From: an uncultured Roseburia sp.
Lineage (GTDB): Bacteria; Bacillota; Clostridia; Lachnospirales; Lachnospiraceae
Assembly: GCA_946002055.1 (NCBI GenBank)
Contig: CAMFYL010000001.1
Location: 1 to 64,000, forward strand
Length of the DNA: 64,000 nt
Direction of reading: 5' to 3'
The notes under the pieces are model-generated. The model did not search any database. It was not told where the DNA came from and was given only the letters and a program-made list of their open reading frames with translations. Made by a program: the position numbers and the translations under genes. This document shows, piece after piece, positions 59,508-64,000 of the stretch. How positions within the stretch are numbered: position 1 is the first letter of the stretch; each line of letters starts with the position of its first letter.

Positions 59508-60773
59508 ATGGACAAGATGAAGGAAATGATACAAAAGATTAAGATAGATAAGCTAGTGACATTCTGTAAGAACAATGCCAGATACTTTGGGGCGGTAGCA
59601 GTATTTATTGCGATTGTTCTTTTGCTTGCATTTGGACTCAATGGAACAGCGTCGGAAAAGGATCCCATGGCCGGTGCCTATCAGAATTACGAAGAGGATG
59701 ACAACGAAGAAGTAACCAAGTTAATCAAGTCATATCTTAAGAACTATGCAGCCGGCGATGTCGAGACGTTGAAGACCATTGCTACGCCAATCTCTGATGC
59801 AGAGGTTAGCTACATTCAGTTTTACAGTCAGTATATTGAGAAATATCAGAAGGTGAAGGTTTATACCAAGCGCGGCGTAACAAAGGACTCATATCTTTGC
59901 TCTGTGTACCTGCAGATTAAATTTAAGGATATTGATACACCGGTTGCAGGATTGGATTTCTTCTATGTTCAGACAGATGAGAAGGGCAAGTTATACATCA
60001 ACAATGTGTATGGCTCATTTAATCAGGCAAATGGTGAGTTTGATATGGATACAGAAGTGTCCGCACTGATTGCCACATTCGAACAGCAGCCGGATGTTTT
60101 GGCGTTGCAGGCAGAGGTTCAAAAGGAATGCAATGAGGCGATGCTTGCTGACGAGAAGTTAAATTCTTTTGTAAATGGTACTTTACAGCAGGGAATTGCC
60201 AAGTGGGCAACAGACTATAAAGCAGCTGTAGCACAAGCCGCTGAGGAGGCAGCCGCTGCAAAGAAGGCTGAGGAGGAAGCAGCAAAGAAAGCTGAGGAAG
60301 AGGCTAAGGCTGCTGAGGAAGCCAAGAAGCAGGAAGAGCAGGAAAAGGCCAATGCCACAAAGAAGATTGCTACAGACAAAATTAACGTTCGCGACGCAGC
60401 AGAAAACGGCAACAAGATTGGTCAGTTAGAAAAGGGACAAGAGGTTACCTGCTATGCCATCGAAAACGGTTGGGCAAAGATTGACTACAATGGAACCAAG
60501 GCGTATGTAAAGGCGGATTTCCTGACGGATGCCACATCTGGCAATGACCAGACATCATCTGCCAACACGGATAATACAGCAAACCAGAGTGGAAAAGAAA
60601 TCACTCTTTCTAATACCGTAAATGTGCGTGAGAGCATGAGCGAGACAGCTTCTAAGGTTGCTGTTGCTTACGCTGGCGAGCCGTTGACAATTATTCAGGA
60701 ATATGCGGAAGGCTGGTCAAAGGTTAGGTATAATAACAAAGAGGGATACTGTAAGACAGAATTTTTAAAGTAA
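59508..60773 (+). CDS. Membrane-anchored protein with Ala/Glu/Lys linker and two SH3b domains
   Basis: N-term TM; AAEEAAAAKKAEEEAAKKAEEEAKAAEEAKKQEEQ; two SH3b segments (KINVRDAAENGNKIGQLEKGQEV; TVNVRESMSETASKVAVAYAGEPL). Confidence 0.85.
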   Translation: MDKMKEMIQKIKIDKLVTFCKNNARYFGAVAVFIAIVLLLAFGLNGTASEKDPMAGAYQNYEEDDNEEVTKLIKSYLKNYAAGDVETLKTIATPISDAEVSYIQFYSQYIEKYQKVKVYTKRGVTKDSYLCSVYLQIKFKDIDTPVAGLDFFYVQTDEKGKLYINNVYGSFNQANGEFDMDTEVSALIATFEQQPDVLALQAEVQKECNEAMLADEKLNSFVNGTLQQGIAKWATDYKAAVAQAAEEAAAAKKAEEEAAKKAEEEAKAAEEAKKQEEQEKANATKKIATDKINVRDAAENGNKIGQLEKGQEVTCYAIENGWAKIDYNGTKAYVKADFLTDATSGNDQTSSANTDNTANQSGKEITLSNTVNVRESMSETASKVAVAYAGEPLTIIQEYAEGWSKVRYNNKEGYCKTEFLK

Positions 60774-60842
60774 TCCATAAGATAATACATGAAAAGTGAA
60801 GGGTCAGGCTTGTGTGGTCTGACCCTTTGTGAATAGGGGGAA

Positions 60843-63561
<2,719 letters not shown>

Positions 63562-63567
63562 AGCAAA

Positions 63568-64000
63568 ATGCCAATTAAGACACAAAGTGATTTGCCGGCA
63601 AAGGCAATCCTTGAACACGAAAATATATTTGTTATGGATGAGGAGAGAGCTCTTCATCAGGACATTCGACCAATTGAGATTGGAATCTTAAACCTGATGC
63701 CCTTAAAGGAGGATACGGAGCTTCAGATGCTTCGTTCCCTTTCTAACACACCATTGCAGGTAAATATTACCTTCATTGCGGTAAAGTCTCATCAGTCAAA
63801 AAACACATCCAAGAGCCACTTGAATCAATTCTATTTGTCCTTTGAGGAAGTGAAAGATAGAAACTTAGACGGTTTGGTTATCACAGGGGCACCGGTAGAG
63901 CTGATGGAATTTGAAGAGGTGGACTACTGGGATGAGCTGGTGGAGATTATGGAGTGGTCAAAGACACATGTCACATGTACCTTCCATCAGTGCTGGGGCG
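63568..64000 (+). CDS. metA: Homoserine O-acyltransferase MetA, truncated by window edge
   Basis: Manual translation: [70 protein letters not shown]...[39 protein letters not shown]. Confidence 0.94.
   Translation, partial: MPIKTQSDLPAKAILEHENIFVMDEERALHQDIRPIEIGILNLMPLKEDTELQMLRSLSNTPLQVNITFIAVKSHQSKNTSKSHLNQFYLSFEEVKDRNLDGLVITGAPVELMEFEEVDYWDELVEIMEWSKTHVTCTFHQCWG

Noticed and set aside
60240-60350. GAGGAAGCAGC-type repetitive DNA
   Set aside because: Encodes an Ala/Glu/Lys-rich linker in the SH3b protein; low-complexity coding sequence, not a separate repeat element.

Overview
The window is a low-GC Firmicutes chromosome segment, most likely from a sporulating Lachnospiraceae/Clostridia relative (inferred from gene content and style). 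It is mostly ordinary chromosome: sporulation genes (spoIVA, spoIIIAA-AH, a spoIIM-like gene), housekeeping genes (htpG, alaS, rpsU, prfC, recA, recX, rny, ligA, metA, rnhA), shikimate-pathway genes, two-component systems, and a glycoside-utilisation cluster (TetR, GH2, GT-B-like protein, GPH symporter, GH36). The left edge carries a partial ISL3-type transposase. The items most worth a second look are: (1) a tandem pair of homologous ~40-aa ORFs on the minus strand (22948-23240) that the ORF track misses; (2) a GT-B-like protein of unclear role inside the glycoside-catabolism operon; (3) several families of dispersed intergenic palindromes, including two large hairpins that share a 21-nt core; (4) a 13-bp-periodic ACCCTAAA array next to the IS transposase; (5) a spoIVA leader whose hairpin overlaps a SigE-like promoter and the ribosome-binding site; (6) a CIRCE element at htpG placed upstream of the apparent -35. 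All product calls are from reading the sequence and motifs; no database search was run.
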